Of a stretch of 38,997 bases of DNA, positions 8,147-17,853 are shown piece after piece; the stretch's first letter is position 1; each line of letters starts with the position of its first letter. The stretch is taken from assembly GCA_013298125.1 (NCBI GenBank), contig JAAFJP010000045.1, forward strand, positions 1 through 38,997, written 5' to 3'. The notes under the pieces are model-generated. The model did not search any database. It saw only the letters and a program-made list of their open reading frames with translations, and was not told the DNA's origin. Source of the stretch: Cytophagales bacterium. Lineage in GTDB: Bacteria; Bacteroidota; Bacteroidia; Cytophagales; Spirosomataceae. Both the position numbers and the translations under genes were made by a program.

Positions 8147-9610
8147 ATGCAAAAACTTTCCCTTAATCAATCACAACAACAAAGGCTGTCGCCTCAACAG
8201 ATTCAATTTATTAAACTGTTGCAGATTCCAACTTTTGAATTGTCCGCCCGTATAGAAGAAGAACTTGAAATTAATCCTGCCCTCGAAGAAGGTATGGAGA
8301 TGGATAATGACATCAAAGAGCGTGATGAATATGACGATGATTTTGATGATTATGCAGACGACAATTTCGATGATTATAATGACCGTGAATTAGACATTGA
8401 GTCGTATCTCCATGACGACCATAACGGTTATAAAATGCAAGGTGATGGCAACGGTGATGATGACGATAAGGAAATGCCTATCGCCATGATTACGAGTTTG
8501 ACCGACCACCTCATCGACCAATTAGGCTTTCTCCGTTTAGAAGAACAACAAGAAATTATAGGCAAACAATTAATCGGCTCAATCGAGACTGACGGGTATA
8601 TTCGTCGTCCATTGCAGGCGGTGGTGAATGATTTGGCATTCACGCAGGGAGTTTATACTTCTGTGGAAGATGTTGAGGTTGTTTTGAAATATGTACAACA
8701 ATTTGACCCTCCTGGAATTGCCGCAAGAGATTTGCAAGAATGCCTTTTGTTGCAATTGGCAAGAAAAGACCAAGACGATAAAGGTGTTCAAAATGCCACA
8801 AAAATCTTAACAGACAGTTTTGATGAATTTGCAAAAAAACATTACGACAAAATTCAGAAACGTTTGGGTGTGGATGATGAAGGGATGAAACTTGCCGTTA
8901 CAGCTATTACTAAATTGAACCCAAAACCTGGCTCTGCCGAGGAGGATGGCACAATTATTCAGTACTTGATGCCTGACTATTTGTTGTTTAATAACAATGG
9001 TAAGTTAGAATTGACTCTCAATTCAAAAAATGCTCCTGAGTTGCGTGTAAGCCATTCTTTCCACGAAATGTTGGACACTTATGACAAATCAGACAAGAAT
9101 AATCGTGTCATTAAAGAGACGGTAACGTTTATTAAGCAAAAATTAGATTCAGCAAAATGGTTTATTGATGCCATCAAACAACGTCAGAATACGCTTTTGA
9201 GAACAATGCACTCGATTTTGGAATATCAAAAAGAATTCTTCCTGACGGGTGATGAGACAAAATTGAAACCAATGATTTTGAAAGACATCGCAACACAAAT
9301 TGAGATGGATATTTCGACAGTTTCGAGGGTAGCGAGTAGTAAGTCTGTACAAACGGAATTTGGTTTATATCCTCTAAAATACTTCTTCTCAGAAGGAATA
9401 GCCACCGATTCGGGTGAAGATGTTTCGAGTCGTGAAGTGAAAAATATCCTGAAAGAATTGATTGATAATGAGCCAAAGAGAAGCCCATTGTCGGATGATA
9501 AATTAGAAAAATACTTAAACGAAAAGGGTTATAACATTGCTCGTAGAACTGTTGCCAAATATCGTGAACAATTGAATATTCCTGTGGCTCGCTTACGTAA
9601 ACAACTATAA
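8147..9610 (+). CDS. rpoN: RNA polymerase sigma-54 factor
   Basis: Alternative sigma factor that directs RNA polymerase to -24/-12 promoters and needs an AAA+ activator. The product is 487 aa when started at the ATG at 8147 (MQKLSLNQSQQQRLSPQQIQ), the family's Gln-rich region I; the upstream extension of the frame to 8090 lacks family features and is rejected. An acidic region II follows (about residues 45-95, rich in Asp), then the core-binding domain, the HTH segment (DIATQIEMDISTVSRVASSK) and the C-terminal RpoN box ARRTVAKYRE, which recognises the -24 element. It has its own promoter and a strong terminator. No -24/-12 promoter or sigma-54 activator was recognised in this window, so its targets lie elsewhere. 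Confidence 0.96.
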   Translation: MQKLSLNQSQQQRLSPQQIQFIKLLQIPTFELSARIEEELEINPALEEGMEMDNDIKERDEYDDDFDDYADDNFDDYNDRELDIESYLHDDHNGYKMQGDGNGDDDDKEMPIAMITSLTDHLIDQLGFLRLEEQQEIIGKQLIGSIETDGYIRRPLQAVVNDLAFTQGVYTSVEDVEVVLKYVQQFDPPGIAARDLQECLLLQLARKDQDDKGVQNATKILTDSFDEFAKKHYDKIQKRLGVDDEGMKLAVTAITKLNPKPGSAEEDGTIIQYLMPDYLLFNNNGKLELTLNSKNAPELRVSHSFHEMLDTYDKSDKNNRVIKETVTFIKQKLDSAKWFIDAIKQRQNTLLRTMHSILEYQKEFFLTGDETKLKPMILKDIATQIEMDISTVSRVASSKSVQTEFGLYPLKYFFSEGIATDSGEDVSSREVKNILKELIDNEPKRSPLSDDKLEKYLNEKGYNIARRTVAKYREQLNIPVARLRKQL

Positions 9611-9627
9611 AATCAATTACCATTTAA

Positions 9628-9675
9628 AAATTACCAGTATTTATTTTTAGGAATAGATACTGGTAATTTTTTTTT
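9628..9675 (+). terminator. rpoN intrinsic terminator
   Basis: A perfect 13-bp stem (AAATTACCAGTAT at 9628-9640, ATACTGGTAATTT at 9657-9669) with a 16-base loop is followed by an uninterrupted T-run to 9675. It begins 18 bases after the rpoN stop. Confidence 0.85.
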
Positions 9676-9727
9676 ATGTAATTTGTACTAAATTGATAAT
9701 TTCTAACAGTTTTTGCAGAATAACTTA

Positions 9728-9792
9728 GGTAGGGACGAATAGCATTCGTCCTTTTCAGATGCCCTGTTGGACGAATGCTATTCGTCCCTACC
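9728..9792. repeat. Perfect 24-bp inverted repeat (GGTAGGGACGAAT type)
   Basis: Left arm 9728-9751 and right arm 9769-9792 are exact reverse complements over 24 bases, with a 17-base spacer. Each arm contains its own small palindrome (GACGAAT, AGC, ATTCGTC), so the whole is a palindrome made of palindromes, as in REP/MITE-like elements. The right arm ends 5 bases before the chosen start of the PAP2-like gene. Confidence 0.85.
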
Positions 9793-9797
9793 AAAAA

Positions 9798-10535
9798 ATG
9801 GTCATAGAACTTAAATTGTTAATTGTTTATTGCTCATTGATAATTGTTTATCGTTCACTAATAATTGAACCAAACTTGACTACTCGTTTTGCCCAAATAC
9901 TTTCAGCCGCTTTGCATCCTTTAATGATGCCAACTATCATTTTTGCGATTTTATTTTACCTTGCCCCCGAATCAATACAAAATTTGGAGTTGTTCAATAG
10001 TTCCGCAAAGGTCGGGATGATGTCCTTGAAAATGGGGCTTTTGGTATTAATTTTTCTTCAAACCTTTGTGCTTCCAGTTTTTAGTATTTATGCCCTTTAT
10101 CGTTTTGGATTTATTGGCGATTTAAAAATGGAGACCTTGGCGGACAGGCGAATCCCATATTTAGTTACTGTTGCCATTTATACCTTCGTTGCTTATTTTT
10201 TTACGTTAAAACTCCAACAATTTCCCGAAGTTTCGATTATCATTACAGGCATTGCTTTTTCGATAGCTGCGGTTGCGATAATTAGCCTTTATTGGAAAAT
10301 CTCAGCTCATGCTGTTGGGGTCAGTGGGATGTTGGGAGCATTGGTCGGAATTGCCATCAAATACAGTAATAATGAGCTTTTTTATCCAATTTTAGGAATA
10401 ATTTTAATGGCTGGATTCGTGATGTCGGCTCGTTTACATTTGAATGCCCACACCCCCAATCAGATTATGGCAGGTACTTTTTTAGGCTTAACGGTGAGCC
10501 TTTTGGTCGTGTTTATAAGTGATTTTTTTATTTAA
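9798..10535 (+). CDS. PAP2-like integral membrane protein
   Basis: Membrane protein of about 245 aa with roughly six to seven helices. The C-terminal half has YWKISAHAVGVSGMLGAL and SARLHLNAHTPNQIMAGTFLG, which match in spacing the PSGH and SRVYLGVHYPSDVLAG motifs of PAP2 lipid/acid phosphatases, but several catalytic positions differ (AHAVG instead of SGH, HTPNQ instead of HYPSD). It may be an atypical or non-catalytic PAP2 relative. Start is uncertain: the ATG at 9798 is the first after the palindromic element, and the next 20 residues come from TTGTTTATTGCTCATTGATA-type low-complexity DNA. The conserved-looking protein begins at about NLTTRFAQILSAALHPLMMP, so the native start may have been lost or may be non-ATG. 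The rpoN terminator lies upstream. Confidence 0.65.
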   Translation: MVIELKLLIVYCSLIIVYRSLIIEPNLTTRFAQILSAALHPLMMPTIIFAILFYLAPESIQNLELFNSSAKVGMMSLKMGLLVLIFLQTFVLPVFSIYALYRFGFIGDLKMETLADRRIPYLVTVAIYTFVAYFFTLKLQQFPEVSIIITGIAFSIAAVAIISLYWKISAHAVGVSGMLGALVGIAIKYSNNELFYPILGIILMAGFVMSARLHLNAHTPNQIMAGTFLGLTVSLLVVFISDFFI

Positions 10536-12566
<2,031 letters not shown>

Positions 12567-12576
12567 AAACAGAAAC

Positions 12577-13125
12577 ATGAGAACATTTAATATTCCGAAG
12601 TTAGAGAGAGTCATAAAACATTATAAATTGAAAAGTAAGCGTCAGGTTGATGGTCATATTTTGTTTTGTATGAGTCAAAAAACGTTGAAAGATGCGATTG
12701 AAGTTGCTTCAAAATCAATTGATGAAAATGGAAAAATTCACTTTCATCAAAGAAGAGTAGAGAAACCAGAATTGATTAGCTTTTCGGAACGTGTGTCTTT
12801 ATTAGAAAATGAGATTGCATCTTGTGAAAAATTTGATGAGATTTATGATTTGGTGCATTCTGTTGGTAATCAGTATATTACAGAACTGACCATATATGAC
12901 ACTGCCCAACGAATTGGAGCTTTCAGGAATATTCATCCAGATAAAATTTACCTTCAAAGCGGAACACGAACAGGTGCTGAGAACCTTTTGGGGAATTTGG
13001 GTGATAAAAAATACTTGACTTTGGAAGACTTGCCAAGTCCATTTCATCGTTCAGAGTTTACCATGGCAGATGTAGAGGATATTCTTTATCAATACAAAGA
13101 TGAGTTTAAATATTGTGTAAAATAA
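12577..13125 (+). CDS. Conserved protein of unknown function
   Basis: A 182-aa soluble basic protein. The ATG at 12577 lies 10 bases after the FadH-like stop; the frame is open further upstream only because it overlaps that gene. The sequence starts with a Lys/Arg-rich helix (RTFNIPKLERVIKHYKLKSK), then FSERVSLLENEIASCEKFDE, and a striking core YDTAQRIGAF followed by HPDKIYLQSGTRTGAENL. A motif of the type YDTAxRIGA...P..VYLxxGTRxGA seems familiar from uncharacterised bacterial proteins, but I cannot name a family. The core could be a helix-hairpin-helix-like or small-molecule-binding element. No signal peptide or membrane helix. Co-transcription with the oxidoreductase is likely from spacing, but a functional link is not shown. 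Confidence 0.7.
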   Translation: MRTFNIPKLERVIKHYKLKSKRQVDGHILFCMSQKTLKDAIEVASKSIDENGKIHFHQRRVEKPELISFSERVSLLENEIASCEKFDEIYDLVHSVGNQYITELTIYDTAQRIGAFRNIHPDKIYLQSGTRTGAENLLGNLGDKKYLTLEDLPSPFHRSEFTMADVEDILYQYKDEFKYCVK

Positions 13126-13219
13126 TGGTTTGAATATTCGATGAACACAGGTAGGTTCAAAACCTTATCAGCGTTAGTTAATTTTAAATTAGGGTGTTGT
13201 AAAATTAAGAGTATCGTCT

Positions 13220-13252
13220 AACTTCCCGAAAGTTTTAAACTTTCGGGAAGTT
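13220..13252. repeat. AACTTCCCGAAAG palindrome
   Basis: Perfect 16-bp arms (13220-13235 and 13237-13252) separated by a single T: AACTTCCCGAAAGTTT and its reverse complement. There is no T-run directly after the stem, so it is a palindromic element rather than a clean terminator. It lies in the 195-base gap between the 182-aa gene and the amidohydrolase. Confidence 0.8.
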
Positions 13253-13320
13253 CCTTCAAGTCAAATACGTTACGTTTAAATTTACAATTTTCCTTACCTA
13301 AAAAACTAAAAAATCAACAA

Positions 13321-14598
13321 ATGAAAAAACAACTACTAACCCTCACAGGACTGTGCTTTTTGAGCATTCCTTCATTCTCTCAAAAAACCTTAATTCACTG
13401 TGGTACGCTAATAGATGCTGTCAAGAACGAAGCTCAATCTCAAATGACGATTGTGGTAGAAGGTAAGAAAATTACGGCTGTTCAAAAAGGCTTTTCTGCC
13501 CCTTCTGGAACGGATAAAGTGATTGATTTGAAATCTCAAACCGTCATGCCTGGGCTTACCGATATGCACGTGCATTTGGAACAAGAAACAAGTAAGGGTG
13601 GCGAGATAAAACGCTACCAACTCAATCAAGCTGACATCGCTTTTGATGCCGCAAAATACGCCAAAAATACCTTGATGGCAGGTTTTACGAGTGTTCGAGA
13701 TTTGGGAGGTTCGGGCGTGAATATTGCTCTTAGAAATGCTATTAATAAGGGGACAGTCATTGGTCCAAGAATATTTACATCTGGCAGAACCATCGCCACC
13801 ACAGGTGGTCACGGTGACCCTTCAAATGGTCTTGCGGATAAATTAACCCTTGATGGTCAGTATCTTACAGGTGTAGTCAATGGCGTAGATGAATGTCGTC
13901 AGGCGGTTCGTCAGCGGTATAAAGAAGGTTCAGATTGTATCAAAATCACGGCAACGGGTGGTGTTTTGAGTATTGCCAAAAGTGGAAAAGCACCACAATT
14001 TACCGAGGAAGAAATCAGAGCTATTGTTGAAACCGCCAAAGATTATGGTTATCACGTAGCTGCACACGCCCACGGGGCAGAAGGCATTAAAAGAGCGGTC
14101 AGAGGAGGCGTTACGACCATCGAACACGGTACGTTTTTGGACGATGAAGGTATTGAATTAATGAAGAAAAATGGAACGTATTTGGTAGCCACAATCTTAG
14201 CGGGAAAGACCGTTGCGGATTCTGCCAAAGTGCCAGGTTATTATCATCCATTAGTTGTACCAAAGGCATTAGAAACTGGTCCAATTATTCAGGCTACTTT
14301 CGGAAAAGCCTATAAAGCGGGCGTGAGAATTGCATTCGGGACTGACTCGGGTGTTTCCATACACGGGTACAATGCCTACGACTTCCAGTACATGGTTGAG
14401 GCTGGTATGCCAGCAATGGAAGCCATCAAATCTGCTACTATTATTCCCGCCGAGATTATGGGTGTACAGAAAGAATCAGGAACAATTGAAGCTGGAAAAT
14501 TAGCTGATATTATCGCCACAGACGGTAATCCTTTGCAAGATATTAAGATGATGAGAAAGGTGTCTTTTGTAATGAAAGATGGCGTAGTTTATAAATAG
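13321..14598 (+). CDS. Secreted metal-dependent amidohydrolase (imidazolonepropionase/prolidase-like)
   Basis: A 425-aa exported amidohydrolase-superfamily enzyme. The signal peptide is MKKQLLTLTGLCFLSIPSFSQ. After a small beta-sandwich start (LIHCGTLIDAVKNEAQSQMT) comes the barrel, with the first metal ligands in MPGLTDMHVHLEQ, a probable bridging carboxylated Lys in CIKITATGG, the metal His residues in HVAAHAHGAEG and TIEHGTFLDDEG, and the catalytic Asp in IAFGTDSGVSIHG. The C-terminus (GTIEAGKLADIIATDGNPLQ) completes the sandwich. This set fits the imidazolonepropionase-like group that includes Xaa-Pro dipeptidases and other periplasmic hydrolases. All metal residues are present, so activity is likely; substrate is unknown. 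It seems to be a single-gene unit. Confidence 0.9.
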   Translation: MKKQLLTLTGLCFLSIPSFSQKTLIHCGTLIDAVKNEAQSQMTIVVEGKKITAVQKGFSAPSGTDKVIDLKSQTVMPGLTDMHVHLEQETSKGGEIKRYQLNQADIAFDAAKYAKNTLMAGFTSVRDLGGSGVNIALRNAINKGTVIGPRIFTSGRTIATTGGHGDPSNGLADKLTLDGQYLTGVVNGVDECRQAVRQRYKEGSDCIKITATGGVLSIAKSGKAPQFTEEEIRAIVETAKDYGYHVAAHAHGAEGIKRAVRGGVTTIEHGTFLDDEGIELMKKNGTYLVATILAGKTVADSAKVPGYYHPLVVPKALETGPIIQATFGKAYKAGVRIAFGTDSGVSIHGYNAYDFQYMVEAGMPAMEAIKSATIIPAEIMGVQKESGTIEAGKLADIIATDGNPLQDIKMMRKVSFVMKDGVVYK

Positions 14599-14640
14599 AA
14601 AGATTTTTGGTCACGGCTAAACCAAATGAGTAAAATTATT

Positions 14641-14796
14641 CTAACGAGGAGGTAAAATAACATTTTTGAAACTGTCTTTTGCAAGAGCCACTTTCTCGGG
14701 GAAAAGGTTTTTACCTTTAAAACGAACGAGAGATTCGTCTTTAACATAAACTATTTCTGGAAGTTTGTTTATATTTTTTTTATCAATAGTTTTCAT
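14641..14796 (-). CDS. Small 51-aa protein paired with the DUF6934-like gene
   Basis: A short minus-strand gene starting at ATG 14796-14794 and ending with TAG at 14643-14641. The 51-residue product is very basic: MKTIDKKNINKLPEIVYVKD, then ESLVRFKGKNLFPEKVALAK, and a C-terminal DSFKNVILPPR. It begins 17 bases after the stop of the DUF6934-like gene on the same strand, with no terminator between, so the two should be co-transcribed. Composition looks coding: a Lys-rich N-terminus and a hydrophobic/aromatic centre. No family is recognised. Its size, charge and tight spacing fit the small partner of a two-gene module such as a toxin-antitoxin pair, but this is inference from context. Confidence 0.6.
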   Translation of the reverse strand: MKTIDKKNINKLPEIVYVKDESLVRFKGKNLFPEKVALAKDSFKNVILPPR

Positions 14797-14813
14797 TGTA
14801 TTTGTTGTTTGAT

Positions 14814-15254
14814 TTATAACAATTTTCTGATTAAAAAAGATTCGTACTTTTTATGTTTTTGGTAAGGCTCTAAATTATCATCTATCGAACCAAATATTTC
14901 AAAATACTCTATAAATTCATCGTAGTAAATGTTTATTGCCATTTGATATAAACGTGTTCGAGATTCAGAGCTACCTTTGAATGAGATATTTGCCATTGGA
15001 TTTCTTTTTAGAAAATCAACTGCAATACTAATTACAGTCGCTAAGACCATTTCTGTATCTCCATTTCCGCTCACAGATTTATCATCTATTTCATCGGTAA
15101 GAGGGTCTAAATCACCAAAACCCAAATTAAATACATTTTCTTGATATTCAAAGAGTTGAACCGCTTTTCTAATTTCTCCTTTTTGTCCTATACTTGTAAA
15201 AGTATAGATTTCTTCAAATGGGGAATAATTTACTTCATATTTTGGTTTATTCAT
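14814..15254 (-). CDS. DUF6934-like protein
   Basis: A 146-aa cytosolic protein resembling the family I know as DUF6934, common in Bacteroidota and uncharacterised. Matching features are the N-terminal YTFTSIGQKGEIRKAVQLFE strand pair, FNLGFGDLDPLTDEIDD, GDTEMVLATVISIAVDFL and GSSESRTRLYQMAINIYYDE. The last two segments look like a helix carrying a charged site (GDTE...) and a basic loop (SRTRLY), plausible for an enzymatic or nucleic-acid-binding site, but nothing is established. It has its own promoter just upstream and is followed by a 51-aa gene after 17 bases. More AT-rich than the flanking amidohydrolase gene, which suits a mobile accessory module. The ATG at 15254 is the natural start, about 20 bases after the predicted transcript start. 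Confidence 0.75.
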   Translation of the reverse strand: MNKPKYEVNYSPFEEIYTFTSIGQKGEIRKAVQLFEYQENVFNLGFGDLDPLTDEIDDKSVSGNGDTEMVLATVISIAVDFLKRNPMANISFKGSSESRTRLYQMAINIYYDEFIEYFEIFGSIDDNLEPYQKHKKYESFLIRKLL

Positions 15255-15279
15255 ATTAAAGTGGTTGATTTATGAATAC

Positions 15280-15310
15280 CAAAACTAAATATATTTTTGA
15301 AAAGAACAAA
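15280..15310 (-). promoter_or_regulatory. Promoter of the DUF6934-like operon
   Basis: On the minus strand TTTG (15310-15307) is followed after exactly 19 bases by TAGTTTTG (15287-15280). This is a full match to the Bacteroidota consensus TTTG-N19-TAnnTTTG. The predicted transcript starts about 20 bases before the ATG at 15254. Confidence 0.65.
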
Positions 15311-15404
15311 ACTTATTTTTTTAAGGTTTTGGCTTAATTTATCAACAATCGTACAACCATTTCCTATCCGCCCAAATAGCAATTCTCTCAAATGTCTATA
15401 AAAC

Positions 15405-17756
15405 TCACCTCTTCAAAACCACCTTCCCAACACCTTTTATCTCTCCACCACTCAAAACCTTCAAAAAATAAACTCCTTCAATCTGTCCCCCTAAGTCAAT
15501 CACTAAATTCTGTGTCGTTTGTTGATTTTTTTGTGATAAAACTTTCCTTCCCATATTGTCAAATATTTCATAATCAGCTATTAATGGACTTTTGATATAC
15601 ACAAAACGAGTTGTAGGGTTTGGGTAAATTGTTTGGTTTATCGCTTCTTCTTCGGTGGCAGTTATGATGTATTTTGAGGTGTTTTTCAACCATCTCAAAC
15701 CTCCCGTATTTGTCCCCATCATTACGTCTGGGATGAAATCATTATTTAAGTCGGCTATGGCAATGCTTAGATTTCCGCCTAATGGTAAGGTGTTTTTTGT
15801 GTTCGATTCATCAAAAATATTGGTACTGTCGGCAATGAATTTTGATTGATTTTGTTCTGTGAAATTCTTGTAAACTTTCACATACCCATTCCTACTTCCT
15901 GTGATTAATTCGTCCTTGCCATCACCGTTCAAATCTGCCGTTGCTAAGGAGAGATTTCCAACGGTATAATCTGAAACAATACCACCCAATTCCTCTTTTT
16001 CAAGGGTATAAACTGGCGATTTTGCAGTTCCTGTGTTTTTATAATAATCCAATCTGCCACCTCCTTTGCCCAACAAAAGGTCTTTCAAACCGTCTTTGTT
16101 CATATCAAAAAACAAAGGAGTGTCTCCGTTGGTAATGTTGTCGTTTTTTGGTAAAACAACCACCTCGGCATATTTCAAATCAAATGCTTTTCCCTTTGCA
16201 CCCTTGTTGGGAATGAAGCGAATACTTACGCCCGTGAAGGAGTTGGCAATAAATCCTAAATCATCAACGCCATCGGCATTCATGTCCGTTACGAAGGGTT
16301 TTATTTCAAATAATTGGTCAGTTTTTGAGATGTTCAAATAATCGGTATTCGTAATTTCAAAAGTGCTATTGCCCTTATTTTCAAATAGATAGATGCTACC
16401 ACGATAGCCCGTTTCGCCTCTATTGCCTGCAATTCCTACTAATAAATCTTGGTCGCCGTCACCGTCAATATCTGCGAAAACAGGGGAGGTATTTTCTCCT
16501 AAATCCACCATCGAATTTTGTAACATATTATTCTGAACAAAACTCAAATCAGGCTTATCGTCTTTACCTTTATTTTTATAAAACCAAACAGATTTTTGAT
16601 AATCTACGGTCTGCAAAGCATTATCCGAGCCATTGGGCGAGGCAATAATATCTTTGACTCCATCAAAATCTAAATCTTCGTAATATATCGTTGGAAATAC
16701 TGGAAAATCAACGGGGTAAATATTAGGAAAATTATAATCTGCCTTCGTGAAGGTAGCCTGAGAAGCCTTGCCAGTATTGATGATTGAGGCAATTTTATTT
16801 TTCGTAACATGACCAAAAAGTACGTCTTTTAATCCATCACCGTTCAAATCGACCAAAGTAATTGAATTTCCTGAGTGTAATACCCTCGCAGATTTGGCTT
16901 CTGGCAGTGGATTTGAAAGTGGCAACGGGTTATCTCCACAAGGTTGTTTGAAAACCATATCATCAAAATGCTCCTTGTAAAAACCTCCCCAACAATCACC
17001 TACTCGTCTGAATTCTAAAAAGTTAGCATTCTTGTAATTTTCAATACTGAAATTTTTGTGAAAGATTACAAAGTTACCAGAAGACTCAAATGCAAGAATA
17101 TCATCGTCTCCGTCGTTGTCTATATCCGTAATGGAAGGTATGTCTGTTGCACTGATATAGAGGTTCAATTTTCCTGAATACCCCGTTGAAAGTAGAGGGT
17201 TGTTTACTAATTTAAAAGATAATTCTGTGGTACTTATGTTGAGAAAAACTTTGATTCCGCCAGGTGTTGAAGTAAAAATATCTTTCTTTCCATCACGGTT
17301 GTAGTCTCTTAGTAAAATCCAATTCTGAATTTTAGGAAAATAAGATTCATATTGAGGAGCATATTGCCAAAAATACTTATCTGCATTATCTTTTTTAGCT
17401 AAGAAAGTATAGAGCTTTGAGGAGGTTCTATCAAAAACAACAAGGTCTTCAACACCGTCGTTATCTAATTTACAAGTCGAAAATTGAGAGGCATTCAGTC
17501 CACCCGCAAAAGCATTTGGAAGCGTTTGCCCGTTTTGAATAATTTTTAAGGAATTGTCGAATTTGAAGTTGAAATCTTGGGCTTTTAGCGTTTGACAAGT
17601 AAGAATTATTAGCCACAAAGGCACGAAGGCTCTAAGTTTAGCGAGTAATATAACGCTGGCGGGGTTTTGAACCCCGCCAGCGTTGAAACCCTGCTGTTTT
17701 TGTACCTTGGTGGCAAAGTCAAATGTTAAAAATTTATCCGTAAATACGTGTATCAT
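15405..17756 (-). CDS. T9SS-secreted FG-GAP/VCBS repeat protein
   Basis: Surface or secreted protein of up to 783 aa. About ten calcium-binding FG-GAP motifs run through it: DYNRDGKKDIFTS, DIDNDGDDDILAF, DLNGDGLKDVLFG, DLDFDGVKDIIAS, DIDGDGDQDLLVG, DMNADGVDDLGF, DMNKDGLKDLLLG, DLNGDGKDELITG and others. They imply a beta-propeller of the integrin-alpha kind. The last 80 residues are a type A T9SS sorting domain (YPNPTTRFVYIKSPL, YEIFDNMGRKVLS, GVYFLKVLSGG, final KVVLKR). The export signal is PLWLIILTCQTLKAQ, preceded by about 44 residues encoded by a nested palindromic repeat. The only ATG in frame before the signal is at 17756; a GTG at 17624 would give a short normal signal peptide. The true start is therefore unsettled. 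Confidence 0.88.
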   Translation of the reverse strand: MIHVFTDKFLTFDFATKVQKQQGFNAGGVQNPASVILLAKLRAFVPLWLIILTCQTLKAQDFNFKFDNSLKIIQNGQTLPNAFAGGLNASQFSTCKLDNDGVEDLVVFDRTSSKLYTFLAKKDNADKYFWQYAPQYESYFPKIQNWILLRDYNRDGKKDIFTSTPGGIKVFLNISTTELSFKLVNNPLLSTGYSGKLNLYISATDIPSITDIDNDGDDDILAFESSGNFVIFHKNFSIENYKNANFLEFRRVGDCWGGFYKEHFDDMVFKQPCGDNPLPLSNPLPEAKSARVLHSGNSITLVDLNGDGLKDVLFGHVTKNKIASIINTGKASQATFTKADYNFPNIYPVDFPVFPTIYYEDLDFDGVKDIIASPNGSDNALQTVDYQKSVWFYKNKGKDDKPDLSFVQNNMLQNSMVDLGENTSPVFADIDGDGDQDLLVGIAGNRGETGYRGSIYLFENKGNSTFEITNTDYLNISKTDQLFEIKPFVTDMNADGVDDLGFIANSFTGVSIRFIPNKGAKGKAFDLKYAEVVVLPKNDNITNGDTPLFFDMNKDGLKDLLLGKGGGRLDYYKNTGTAKSPVYTLEKEELGGIVSDYTVGNLSLATADLNGDGKDELITGSRNGYVKVYKNFTEQNQSKFIADSTNIFDESNTKNTLPLGGNLSIAIADLNNDFIPDVMMGTNTGGLRWLKNTSKYIITATEEEAINQTIYPNPTTRFVYIKSPLIADYEIFDNMGRKVLSQKNQQTTQNLVIDLGGQIEGVYFLKVLSGGEIKGVGKVVLKR
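17612..17714. repeat. Nested palindromic element inside the FG-GAP gene 5' end
   Basis: Inner perfect 15-bp arms AACGCTGGCGGGGTT (17652-17666) and AACCCCGCCAGCGTT (17670-17684) sit inside outer imperfect arms GCCACAAAGGCAC (17612-17624) and GTACCTTGGTGGC (17702-17714, two mismatches). It looks like one palindrome inserted in another. It overlaps the first 48 codons of the FG-GAP protein frame. Confidence 0.8.
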
Positions 17757-17853
17757 TTATTTTGATTTATTTTTTCTGAAATTTATGTTTTCAATAGATT
17801 AATTTCGTGAGGAATTTTAAATTCGCAACTCTTTAACTATAACGAACAAAACC

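Noticed and set aside
9174-9623. 149-aa minus-strand ORF inside rpoN
   Set aside because: Antisense shadow of rpoN; it starts in the rpoN terminator region and shows no recognisable domain.
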